From Polyangiaceae bacterium (GTDB lineage: Bacteria > Myxococcota_A > Polyangia > Polyangiales > Polyangiaceae): 64,000 nucleotides of DNA. Below the pieces are notes generated by a model that worked only from the letters and a program-made list of their open reading frames with translations, was not told the origin of the DNA and searched no databases. Where the stretch lies: positions 1 through 64,000 of the forward strand of contig JABFXY010000136.1 in assembly GCA_013361525.1 (NCBI GenBank), in the 5' to 3' direction. The position numbers and the translations under genes were made by a program. This document shows, in pieces, positions 26,752 through 35,098 of this stretch (positions within the stretch are counted from its first letter, which is position 1; every line of letters begins with the position of its first letter).

Positions 26752-27444
26752 TCAATCGAGGAGGACGACGCCCATGTTGAGCTCGGACGGGACGCGGGCG
26801 CTCGAGCGTCGAAGCTCGGTCTCGGTGGCTTTGCCCGAGCGGCCGACGATGACGATCCCGTCGAAGAGGGGCAGAACGTCGAGGAGCTCGCCGGGCAGCG
26901 CGCAGCCGGACAGGTCCACGAACACAGCCCGCCACGTGTCCTCGCGCTGGCGGACGACGCCGAGAAGCTGCTTGATGCCCTCCGCCTTTGCACCGGGGCG
27001 CATCGTCTCATTGGGGGCAATAAGCACCACACCTGCGGTGAGCGCCCGTGCGATCGCGACACCGCCCGAGGGAGCATCCGCTGGAACGGAGCGCCGTTCG
27101 GGGTCGAGGACCACCGAGAACCGGCCGTCGAGCATCACCACGCCGCGTCCGAGCGGCTCCGCGAGGGACAGCGCGTCGCTCGTCGGACCCGCCGGCAAAA
27201 GGCCGATTACGCGGCGCGCGGAGCTCGAGATGTCGCGCGCGAGGCGGGCCGCGGTGACATCGAGCTCCCGCGCATCGACGTGTGGCACGAGGTCACGATC
27301 GGAGCGCGCACCGCTGCCCGCTTTGAAGGGTGAGCCCGGAAGCGCCGCACCGGGGACCCGCAGCGCTTCGGCCATGTGGGCGACCGAGACGAACCCTTCG
27401 GCAGCGTGTTCGAGCTGGCTCACGTGGGGCACACCATAGTGCAC
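26752..27444 (-). CDS. degenerate BY-kinase-like P-loop protein
   Basis: About 230 residues; starts GTG 27444, 27432 or 27423 are possible. The segment order is that of a BY-kinase: 'SARRVIGLLPAGPTSDALSL' in the Walker A place, 'GRGVVMLDGRFSVVLD' in the A' place, 'AVFVDLSG' in the Walker B place and 'FDGIVIVGRSGKATETEL' thereafter. The GK(T/S) of Walker A is missing, so ATP binding is probably lost. It precedes the deacetylase-like gene and diverges from the beta-barrel gene. Likely a regulatory pseudo-enzyme; family assignment is by pattern only. Confidence 0.6.
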   Translation of the reverse strand: MHYGVPHVSQLEHAAEGFVSVAHMAEALRVPGAALPGSPFKAGSGARSDRDLVPHVDARELDVTAARLARDISSSARRVIGLLPAGPTSDALSLAEPLGRGVVMLDGRFSVVLDPERRSVPADAPSGGVAIARALTAGVVLIAPNETMRPGAKAEGIKQLLGVVRQREDTWRAVFVDLSGCALPGELLDVLPLFDGIVIVGRSGKATETELRRSSARVPSELNMGVVLLD

Positions 27445-27526
27445 CGCGCGCCGAGCCGCCAAAGGCAGCCCCTCGCTTCGGTTCCGTGCACGGCCTGGCG
27501 AAAGACGTGCTAGCCGTTGACGTCTC

Positions 27527-28951
27527 GTGAGAGGGACGCACTGGGTCGGCTCGCTGTGCGTCGCTGCGGTGCTCGCCGTGGCCGCGCCGGCGCGCGCGCA
27601 AGTTGCCGCAGATTGGGAGATCGCCGGCACGGCGACGCTCGGCTTCACCGACAACGCCGACGGCTCACCCGAGCCCGAGATCGAAGGGGAGGAGGGGCCC
27701 GAGCCCGACGGTTTCCTCACGATCACGCCGTCGTTCAGCCTTCAGCTGGAGACGCCCGACGCGACGCAGACGCTGACGTACGCGGTCGGCTACACGCTCT
27801 ACTTCATCCACACCGAGATCAGCACCTTCAACCAGACGCTGGCGTACGGCGTTCGCGCGCCGGTGCGCGAGGGTGTGGACCTCTCGTTCGCGCTGAACGG
27901 CGCGCAGACGACGATGAGCGAGTTCGCGATCTTGTCGGCGGCGCCGGGCGGCCAGGTGCAGGCGACGGAAGGCAACGACAACGTCATCTTCACCGCGGGC
28001 GCGAGCCAAGGGTTGTCGGCAGAGATCGGCGAGAACTGGAGCTTCTACCAGGCGCTCGCGGGGGCCTATGCCCAGACGGTGATCGAAGAGGCCGACGACA
28101 CGTACACGACGACCGCTTCGCTCTCGATGGGCTTATCGACGGCGTGGGAGTTCGATCAGCTCGGCTTCACGCTGTCGAACGACATGCAATGGTCCCCCGC
28201 GCAGCGTGTCGGCGATATCGACGCCGACGACAGCCTGCAATTTTTGCATCGGGCGAATGCGGATTGGACGCATCAATGGTCGCGCGATTGGGCCTCGCAG
28301 CTCATCGCCGGCGTCCTCGTCGCGTACGACATCTATGCGGAGATCGGCACGAGCGGAGAGATCGAAACGCCGCAGCCCCAGCCGAGCGCCGGCGCCAACG
28401 TCAGGTTCACGCCCCCGCGCGGCAACCTGACGCTCTCGTACACCCACGACGCCGCGCCGAACCTCCTCCTCCGGCAAATCACATTGAACGATACCGGCAC
28501 GATCAGCGGTCTCGTCGATTTGCCGCGCGGCTGGGACATCGGCGGATCGACGGGCGTGCAGGTCGCGCAATCGTTTCTCAGCGCCGACGTCTTCTCTCCC
28601 GGTCTCACGTATTTGCTCGACTTCGCCGTCGGTTGGATCCCGCCGAAGGCCGTCATGCGCGTCGAGGGTCGCTATCAATTCACGCGTCAATGGCCGCTCA
28701 AAGAGGGCACCGACGAGGTCCTCTTCCCGAACCTCGAGCGCCACGTCGTCATGCTCACGACCACGTTCGCGTATCCACGCCCGCCCGAGGTCGGCGGACA
28801 GCGCCGCGGATTCATCCTTCCGCCGCCGACCGCGAACGTCGACTTCGTGACCCAGCAAGCGCCCTATTCGGAGCGGGCCGTGGACGAGCAAATCCGGGAG
28901 AACCCCAAAGAGGTACCGGATAATCGCCCGCCGCCTCCCGAAGACGATTGA
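27527..28951 (+). CDS. outer-membrane beta-barrel protein of the exopolysaccharide locus
   Basis: 474 residues with a cleavable signal peptide ending 'APARA'. The rest is a series of amphipathic strands with aromatic girdles ('LTYAVGYTLYFIHTE', 'RWPL'-type turns) and a Pro-rich C-terminal tail. No OPX (Poly_export) motif is present. It could be the export porin or the uncharacterised barrel common in Gram-negative polysaccharide loci. Starts GTG 27527, 82 bp from the divergent gene. Function is inferred from topology and context. Confidence 0.75.
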   Translation: MRGTHWVGSLCVAAVLAVAAPARAQVAADWEIAGTATLGFTDNADGSPEPEIEGEEGPEPDGFLTITPSFSLQLETPDATQTLTYAVGYTLYFIHTEISTFNQTLAYGVRAPVREGVDLSFALNGAQTTMSEFAILSAAPGGQVQATEGNDNVIFTAGASQGLSAEIGENWSFYQALAGAYAQTVIEEADDTYTTTASLSMGLSTAWEFDQLGFTLSNDMQWSPAQRVGDIDADDSLQFLHRANADWTHQWSRDWASQLIAGVLVAYDIYAEIGTSGEIETPQPQPSAGANVRFTPPRGNLTLSYTHDAAPNLLLRQITLNDTGTISGLVDLPRGWDIGGSTGVQVAQSFLSADVFSPGLTYLLDFAVGWIPPKAVMRVEGRYQFTRQWPLKEGTDEVLFPNLERHVVMLTTTFAYPRPPEVGGQRRGFILPPPTANVDFVTQQAPYSERAVDEQIRENPKEVPDNRPPPPEDD

Positions 28952-28965
28952 GGGAGACGGCGGAG

Positions 28966-29645
28966 GAGAGGGGTCGCCAAGGGCGCCAAGGGCAGAGAGA
29001 GAAAGAAGAGAGGGGTAGGACGCCGGATCGGCAGTCGCGGCATTGGTGCGGCGCCGAAGCTAACTCTGAGTTGTGGTCAGCGGAGTGATGATGATGAGCG
29101 CGCCGCCGCCCGGTGCGCGCAGGCGCGCGTTGCGCTCCGGTTCATCGAGCCGCGTGAAACGTCGCGGCGGCGGCACGAAGGACAACCCAGCCGGGCCCTG
29201 TGGGCGAGGCGAAAGAACGGGTGACCATTCCGAGTAGGGTGCGTGGTTCTTTCGCATTGGGGGCGCGGTCAGGTGCCGTCACGCGAAAGAACGGGTGACC
29301 ATTCCGAGTAGGGTGCGTGGTTCTTTCGCATTGGGGGCGCGGTCAGGTGCCGTCACGCGAAAGAACGGGTGACCATTCCGAGTAGAGTGGCCCGTTCTTT
29401 CGCGGCCCGCCCCCTTCCGCGGAGCCGGGGCGGAAAGCGCATTGCCCGCGCCGCGGCGAACGAAGGACGGCGGGTCGCATCGACGCTAGCGATTCGTTCG
29501 CGGTCGAACAGCCCGGCGCAAACCCCGCCTGCAATGCCGTGCTCACGCCCACCGAGGCTTGAGGTCGTAGAAGCGCGCGCAAGCGCGTTCATCCCTCCTC
29601 CTCTTCTCCCTCTTTCTGCCCTTGGCGCCCTCGGCGACCCCTCTG
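28966..29645. repeat. intergenic region bounded by ~30-bp inverted repeat
   Basis: The left arm (about 28968-28996, AGGGGTCGCCAAGGGCGCC followed by AAGGGCAGA) is the reverse complement of the right arm (about 29615-29643) with one mismatch. The 600+ bp between holds no credible gene; it contains the 74-bp repeats. The arms sit just after the barrel gene stop and just before the NRPS stop, so they may act as terminators or as ends of an inserted element. Confidence 0.6.
29211..29403. repeat. 74-bp tandem repeat with internal hairpins (2 full + 1 partial)
   Basis: Units start at 29211, 29285 and 29359, exactly 74 bp apart; units 1 and 2 are identical. Each has GCGAAAGAAC and GTTCTTTCGC arms enclosing GGGTGACCATTCCGAGTAG. 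In the third unit arms extend to 13 bp (29357-29369 with 29391-29403) through compensating changes on the right side. Short frames in the array are by-products of the repeat. Confidence 0.9.
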
Positions 29646-29649
29646 CTGT

Positions 29650-32600
29650 CTATTCCCCGTGGTGCTCCGCCTGCGCCGCAGTCAGGCACGGGAGGAATTC
29701 GTCGACGAGGAACTTCACGCGGGGCTCGGCGACGACGGCGGCGTGGAGGCCGACGACGTCGTGGATCTCGAGGTCGGCGGCGAGGCCTCCCCAGCCGAGG
29801 GTGCGGTCGTATGCGACGCCGATCGGCTGTTGCCTCGATCGGAACAGGATGACCTTTCCCGGGTAGTAGCTCGGGCGGTAGGCGCGGCTGGCGATGGCGA
29901 TGAAGCCTTCGTCGACCTCGGGCATCGAGCCGTTGGATTTGCCGTTCGGTGCACCACCGACCGAGCCCGCGTCGGCACCCCCGCGTTCTGATCGGAAGGG
30001 GTTTTTCCGCGCGAGGCGCGAGACATTGAGGTTCAAGATGTCCCGGATTTCGTCGCGCGTCTTGATGGCCTTTTCGCGCAGGTAGGGGCCTCGCTGATCG
30101 GCGTCGAGCATGAGCACGCTGCCGAGGTGGTGCTCGACACGCCGATAGAGCCAGCCGGCCGCCTGCACCGATTTCGGCACGCGGTAGTTCGGGTATCCCG
30201 GACCCCAGGTGTCGAACATCGCGACGAGGGCGGCGCGCTCCCCGCGCCGGTGGAGGATCTGCGCCATCTCGAACGCGACTTTGCCGCCGAACGACGCGCC
30301 CGAGAGGTAATAGGGGCCTTCGGGGGCAATCTCTTTGATCTCTTCGAGGTAATACTCGGCCATGTCTTCGACGCGCGTTTGGCGCGAGAGACGGCCGTCC
30401 GCATGGCGGCCTTGAAGCCCATAAAAGGGTTGGTCGAGGCCGAGGCGGCGCGCGAGATCGCGATAGTAGTAAACGTGCCCGCCCCCTCCATGAATGCAGA
30501 ACAGCGGCGGCTTGGTGCCCTTGGTCTGCAATGGCACGATCGACGCGAAAGAACGTCCCCGCGCTTCGCGGCGCAAAGCCGCGGCGAGGCCTTTCACGGT
30601 CGGTTCCATGAGGAAGTCGCCGTGTGTGAGGCGTCTGCCGATGTCGCGCTCGATGCGCGCGAGCACGTAGAGCGCTTTGAGTGAGTCGCCGCCGATGCGG
30701 AAGAACTCGTCCGTCCTACCGATGCGTTTGATGCCGAGGACGTCCTTCCAGATCGTCGCGATCTGCTCCTCGACTTCGTCGCTCGATGGGGCCGGCGCAG
30801 CCGCTTGGGGCTCGGGATCACCGTCGCTGGGCGCCGGTAGCTTCTTTCGATCGACCTTTCCGTTCGCCGTCAGCGGCAAAACGTCGAGGACGACGAACGC
30901 CGACGGGAGCATGAACGGCGGCAGCTCCGCGGCGAGCGCCGCACGAAGCACGCTCGTGTCCACCTGCGGCCGGGCGCCGACCACATACGCAACGATGCGC
31001 AGGTCGCCGGGACGATCTTCACGCGCGACGACGATGGTCTGACGGACGTCGGGGTGGCGCCGCAGGGCGGCCTCGATTTCGCCGAGCTCGATGCGATAGC
31101 CGCGAATCTTCACCTGGTGATCGACGCGGCCCAGGAACTCGATCGCGCCGCTGGGCAAGAGGCGCACCCGATCGCCGGTTCGATACATCCGCGCGCCCGG
31201 CTCGCTCGAGAACGGATCGGCGAGGAAGCGCTCGGCGGTCATGTCGGGCTGGTTCAAATAGCCCGCAGTCACGCCGCGGCCGCCGATATGGAGCTCGCCC
31301 ACGACACCTTCCGGCAGCAATCGGCGCTGCTCGTCGAGCACGTAGGTGCGTGTATTGGCGATGGGCCGGCCGATCGGAATGGTGGGCGACCAATGACGAT
31401 CGAATTCGTCGATGTCGTACGTGAGCGAACCAATGGTGGTCTCCGTCGGCCCGTAATGGTTGAACCACGTCAACCCCTGCTTCTCGCGCACGCGCTCGCG
31501 CAATGGCCACGTGGACGCTTCGCCGCCGGTGACGAGGAAACGACGGGGCAGCGCGCGCTCGCCGCCCTCGAATGCCATCAGCGCAGCCAGATGCGACGGC
31601 GTGATCTTCAGCACGTCGATCGGGAAGTTTTCCGCGTAGGCGGCGAACGCGTGTCCGTCGAGGCTGGTCGCGTGATCGATGACGTGCAGGCAGCCCCCGC
31701 TGGCGAGGCAGGGGAAGATGCTGGTGTTGCCGAGGTCCGCGGCGAGCGTCGAGACTGTCGCGAAGGAGAGGGCCTCCCCGTCGCGGCCGATCTTGAGCCC
31801 GAGCTTCGTCGCGAGGAACCCCGTGTAATTCACCAGGTTGTCGTGCCGGACGGCGACACCCTTCGGGTTGCCGGTCGAGCCCGACGTGTAGATTACGTAG
31901 GCGATGTCTTCCGGCTTCGTGCTGCGCTCCGGATCCGTGTCGTCGAAGCGCTCGATCGCATGCCAATCACCGTCGAGGCTGACGACGCGGACCCCGGCGT
32001 CTTCGGGAACGATCGAGGCGAGCTTCGACTGCGACAGGACGATCGGCGCGGCCGCTTCGCGCAGCTGATGCGCGAGGCGCGCAGGCGGAACATCCGGCAA
32101 GAGCGGGACATAGGCTGAGCCGGCCTTCAGAATGCCGAGCAGGCCGATGATCATTTCGGCGGAGCGCTCGACGAGGAGCGCGACGCAGCGTCCGGATGCG
32201 CCGGCATCGACGAGGAAACGAGCGAGCCTGTTCGCGCGGGCATTGAGCACCGCGTACGACAACATCTGCCCTTTGAATGCGAGCGCCGGACGATTCGGTG
32301 TGCGCTGGGCCTGGTCCTCGAAGAGGTAGTGGAAGCAGGTCGGCGCGATCTCCATCGAGGTCGCGTCGAGGCGTCGCAGGAGGCGCTCGCGCTCGGCTTC
32401 CGAGAGGATCGCGAGCTGTCGGAGCGGTGTCGTCGGTGCGTTGGCAGCGTGCTCGACGAGCGCGGCGAAGGAGTCGGCGAGGGAGCGAGCCGTGTCCGGG
32501 ACGAACCGCGTAGCATCGAGCTCGAGCAACGGTGCGACATCGGTCATCACGAGCCGCGCGATGACGCCGGGGCCGGCGTCGCCGCGCCCGCCCAGAGATC

Positions 32601-33129
32601 GGCCGTCGATCACGAACGCCGCGCTTTTCGCGAGGTTCAGGCTGCCCTCCTCGAGCGCCTGCACCACGTTTTCTGCGAGCTCCGAAAAGGGCCGCGTCTC
32701 GTCGGCTTGTGCCGCGAGCGTCGCACCCGAGAGCGCGCCGTCGCCGGGAAGGAGGACGTCGATATCGGCCTCCATCTCGCTCGAACGAATGCGGGTACAG
32801 AGCGCTATCCACGCGGCGGTGGCGATCGCCAGCGGCGGGATACCGAGGCTCGCCGACAAACGCGCAAGGCTCGTCTCGACCTGGAGCGAGACTTCGTGGA
32901 GCTTGGCTTCTCCGTCGCCGAGATCGCGCTCGTGCTCGAGCGGGAGCCTGGCGCGGCTCGCGGGGACGACCGGCTGCGATGCGTCGGCGTTGGTGCCCAC
33001 AGGGGCTGCGAGCGCGCCGTCATGGGCTGCCTTGAGCGGGTCCCAGGTCGGGGCCGCCGGTTGCGCCGAAGGCGCACCAGAAACCGAGTTGTTCGGAGGG
33101 GTTTCCTCCCGCGATACGTTGCTATCCAT
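29650..33129 (-). CDS. single-module NRPS (partial C-A-T-TE), predicted aspartate
   Basis: 1159 residues from the ATG at 33129. Residues about 70-255 resemble only the distal half of a condensation domain and lack HHxxxDG. The adenylation domain (about 275-770) has 'YVIYTSGSTGNPKG', 'NHYGPTETT', 'YRTGDRVR', 'GRVDHQVKIRGYRIELGEIE' and 'NGKVDRKKL'. Aligning to GrsA, the pocket residues read D-L-T-K-V-G-H-I-G(-K), the published code for Asp. The carrier motif 'GGDSLKALYV' is at about 813, and a thioesterase follows with 'GASFGGKVAF' (Ser about 945) and a late His. It lies in the polysaccharide locus, diverging from the phosphatase-fold gene; the product is unknown. Confidence 0.9.
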   Translation of the reverse strand: MDSNVSREETPPNNSVSGAPSAQPAAPTWDPLKAAHDGALAAPVGTNADASQPVVPASRARLPLEHERDLGDGEAKLHEVSLQVETSLARLSASLGIPPLAIATAAWIALCTRIRSSEMEADIDVLLPGDGALSGATLAAQADETRPFSELAENVVQALEEGSLNLAKSAAFVIDGRSLGGRGDAGPGVIARLVMTDVAPLLELDATRFVPDTARSLADSFAALVEHAANAPTTPLRQLAILSEAERERLLRRLDATSMEIAPTCFHYLFEDQAQRTPNRPALAFKGQMLSYAVLNARANRLARFLVDAGASGRCVALLVERSAEMIIGLLGILKAGSAYVPLLPDVPPARLAHQLREAAAPIVLSQSKLASIVPEDAGVRVVSLDGDWHAIERFDDTDPERSTKPEDIAYVIYTSGSTGNPKGVAVRHDNLVNYTGFLATKLGLKIGRDGEALSFATVSTLAADLGNTSIFPCLASGGCLHVIDHATSLDGHAFAAYAENFPIDVLKITPSHLAALMAFEGGERALPRRFLVTGGEASTWPLRERVREKQGLTWFNHYGPTETTIGSLTYDIDEFDRHWSPTIPIGRPIANTRTYVLDEQRRLLPEGVVGELHIGGRGVTAGYLNQPDMTAERFLADPFSSEPGARMYRTGDRVRLLPSGAIEFLGRVDHQVKIRGYRIELGEIEAALRRHPDVRQTIVVAREDRPGDLRIVAYVVGARPQVDTSVLRAALAAELPPFMLPSAFVVLDVLPLTANGKVDRKKLPAPSDGDPEPQAAAPAPSSDEVEEQIATIWKDVLGIKRIGRTDEFFRIGGDSLKALYVLARIERDIGRRLTHGDFLMEPTVKGLAAALRREARGRSFASIVPLQTKGTKPPLFCIHGGGGHVYYYRDLARRLGLDQPFYGLQGRHADGRLSRQTRVEDMAEYYLEEIKEIAPEGPYYLSGASFGGKVAFEMAQILHRRGERAALVAMFDTWGPGYPNYRVPKSVQAAGWLYRRVEHHLGSVLMLDADQRGPYLREKAIKTRDEIRDILNLNVSRLARKNPFRSERGGADAGSVGGAPNGKSNGSMPEVDEGFIAIASRAYRPSYYPGKVILFRSRQQPIGVAYDRTLGWGGLAADLEIHDVVGLHAAVVAEPRVKFLVDEFLPCLTAAQAEHHGE

Positions 33130-33580
33130 ACGAGCCGGTCGCGGCGATCGTTCAGCGGACGCGTGGAGGGTGCAAGAGCGATGCGAACAGCGCAAGCCGC
33201 GTTGCTCGGAGGGCGCCGAGAAAGGTCAGAGCCTGGCCCACGGCCATCACGATCCGTCGCCGGTTCACGTCGCTTTCTCGACGATTGAAAGGCGCTTTCG
33301 ACCGCGCAAAACGCCGCTCGGTCCATCGCCGCGTTCGCGGGGTGGACCGCGGCGCCGGTCGCGGCAGAAAAGGCGCGGCAAAAAAGCCTCTACCGAAGGG
33401 GCGTCGGACGAGCCCTCGTGGCTCGCGACGACAGCGCGTGACCTTCTCGAGCGGCGGCCTGCCGCGGTCGGTGCATTCGCGCGACGTGCGCGTGACAATC
33501 CGCGGTCGCCACACGAAAAAAGTCGAGGTCCGCGCGCCTTCTCGGATCCGACATGCGGTGCTAAGACGGGTGGATCCACC
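33130..33580. other. 451-bp divergent intergenic region
   Basis: It separates the NRPS gene and the phosphatase-fold gene and should hold both promoters. I see no conserved sigma-54 element. A possible small minus-strand frame of about 38 codons with a hydrophobic stretch (about 33155-33270) is too weak to call. Near 33543-33579 two GGATCC sites flank the start-proximal leader. Confidence 0.4.
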
Positions 33581-35098
33581 ATGAGCCCGACCACGCGAGC
33601 GCGACGCGTCCTCCTCCTCGAGTTCAACGAGCTCACGTACACCATCATCGACCCGCTGATCGAGCGTGGAAAGCTGCCGAACTTCGCGAAGCTGAAACGT
33701 GAAGGCACGTGGAGCGCGCCCGACGCCGTGGAGCGGCCTCCGCATCTCGACCCGTGGATCACCTGGGTGACGGTGCACACCGGCGTCGACAGCAGCCAGC
33801 ACGGTGCCTTCGTGCTCGAGCAGGACAGCGACACCATCCGCGCGAAGCGCTCGTGGGACTACGCAGTCGAGGCGGGCAAGTCCGTCGGCATCTTCGGCAG
33901 CATCAGCGCGTACCCGCCGCGCCCGGTGCCGGGGTTCATGATCCCCGGTCCGTTCGCGCCGTCGAACGATACGTATCCCCCGTACGCCGCGCCGATTCAG
34001 GCTCTCAACCGCAAGTACACGCAGGTTCATCAGAAGAACGAGAAGGAAGACTCGATCTTCGACATGATGAAGCGCGGCGTCGATCTGCTCGGCCTGGGCC
34101 TCAAGCCCGCGACGTGCGCGCGCATCGCGCGTCAGCTCGCGCACGAGAAGATCGACCCGCACGTGAAGTGGCGCCGTGTGTGCCTGCAGCCGCTCATCAA
34201 CTTCGACTTCTTCGAGGCGCTCTACAAGCGCTACCAGCCCGACTACGCGACGTGGCACACGAATCACGCCGCGCACTACATGCACCATTACTGGCGCGCG
34301 TGGGACGATTCGAAGTTCCTCGGCCCGGCTTCGCCCGAGGAGAAGAAGCATTACGGCAAGGCCGTCGAGTACGGCTACGAGATCGCCGACGAGCTCCTCG
34401 GCCGCTTCGTACAGCTCGTCGATCGCGACACCGTCCTCATCCTCAAGACGAGCATGGGGCAGCAGCCGTTCGCGAAGGAGATGTACAAGGACGGCAAGAT
34501 CGTCGTCCGCTTCAAGAACTTCGAGCGCTTCCTGCAAACCGCCGGCATCGAGGGCGCGAGCGACCTTGTTCCGACGATGATTCCGCAGTGGAACGTGCGC
34601 TTCAAAGACGCCGAGCAGCGAAAACGCGCTATCGACCGGCTCGAGGGAATCCGCGCGGTCGGAGCGACATTCGAGCGCGGCGTCTCCGTCGAAGAAAACG
34701 GCGAAATTCTGACGGTGACGCCGTTCGGGCTCGCGAAGCGTGAGGGCGAGATCCGCTACTTCTTGGACCGCACGCCCGGCGCAAAGAAAGAGGGCTATCT
34801 CATCGAGGAGCTCTTCGCGGTGGACACGCCGACGCCGAAAGAGGGTTATCACCACCCGACCGGCGTCCTCATGATGTGGGGCGAAGGCATCTCGAAGGGC
34901 TTGCACCTCGAGCGAACGACGAACCTCGACATCGCGCCGACGATCCTCTCGCTCATGAACGTGCCGATCCCCGACGCGATGGAGGGCAACGTGTTGTCCG
35001 AAGCGTGGGGCGAAGTGTCGCCGCGGCCGCGCATCGAGTGGACGGAGCCGACCAAGCCCGCGGAGCACGACGCGCCGGTCGTGGGCGAGGTCCCCTGA
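33581..35098 (+). CDS. alkaline-phosphatase-fold protein
   Basis: 505 residues from ATG 33581. The opening 'RRVLLLEFNELTYTIIDPLI' and 'GKLPNFAKLKREG' match the first strand and helix of the alkaline phosphatase/nucleotide pyrophosphatase superfamily, 'WITWVTVHTGVDSSQHG' holds a Thr/Ser where the nucleophile is expected, and 'TNLDIAPTILSLMNVPIPDAMEGN' is the usual C-terminal block. No signal or TM is seen, so it is probably cytoplasmic. The first metal Asp appears replaced by Asn (EFN). It may transfer or remove a phospho-substituent. Followed directly by the DUF4091-like gene. Confidence 0.75.
   Translation: MSPTTRARRVLLLEFNELTYTIIDPLIERGKLPNFAKLKREGTWSAPDAVERPPHLDPWITWVTVHTGVDSSQHGAFVLEQDSDTIRAKRSWDYAVEAGKSVGIFGSISAYPPRPVPGFMIPGPFAPSNDTYPPYAAPIQALNRKYTQVHQKNEKEDSIFDMMKRGVDLLGLGLKPATCARIARQLAHEKIDPHVKWRRVCLQPLINFDFFEALYKRYQPDYATWHTNHAAHYMHHYWRAWDDSKFLGPASPEEKKHYGKAVEYGYEIADELLGRFVQLVDRDTVLILKTSMGQQPFAKEMYKDGKIVVRFKNFERFLQTAGIEGASDLVPTMIPQWNVRFKDAEQRKRAIDRLEGIRAVGATFERGVSVEENGEILTVTPFGLAKREGEIRYFLDRTPGAKKEGYLIEELFAVDTPTPKEGYHHPTGVLMMWGEGISKGLHLERTTNLDIAPTILSLMNVPIPDAMEGNVLSEAWGEVSPRPRIEWTEPTKPAEHDAPVVGEVP

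Noticed and set aside
29060..29592. Short frames of 65-79 codons in the repeat array
   Set aside because: They repeat the same peptide because of the 74-bp repeat; no start signals.
32441..33580. N-terminal extension of the phosphatase-fold protein
   Set aside because: Overlaps the NRPS start antisense and lacks protein-like composition; the ATG at 33581 fits the fold.
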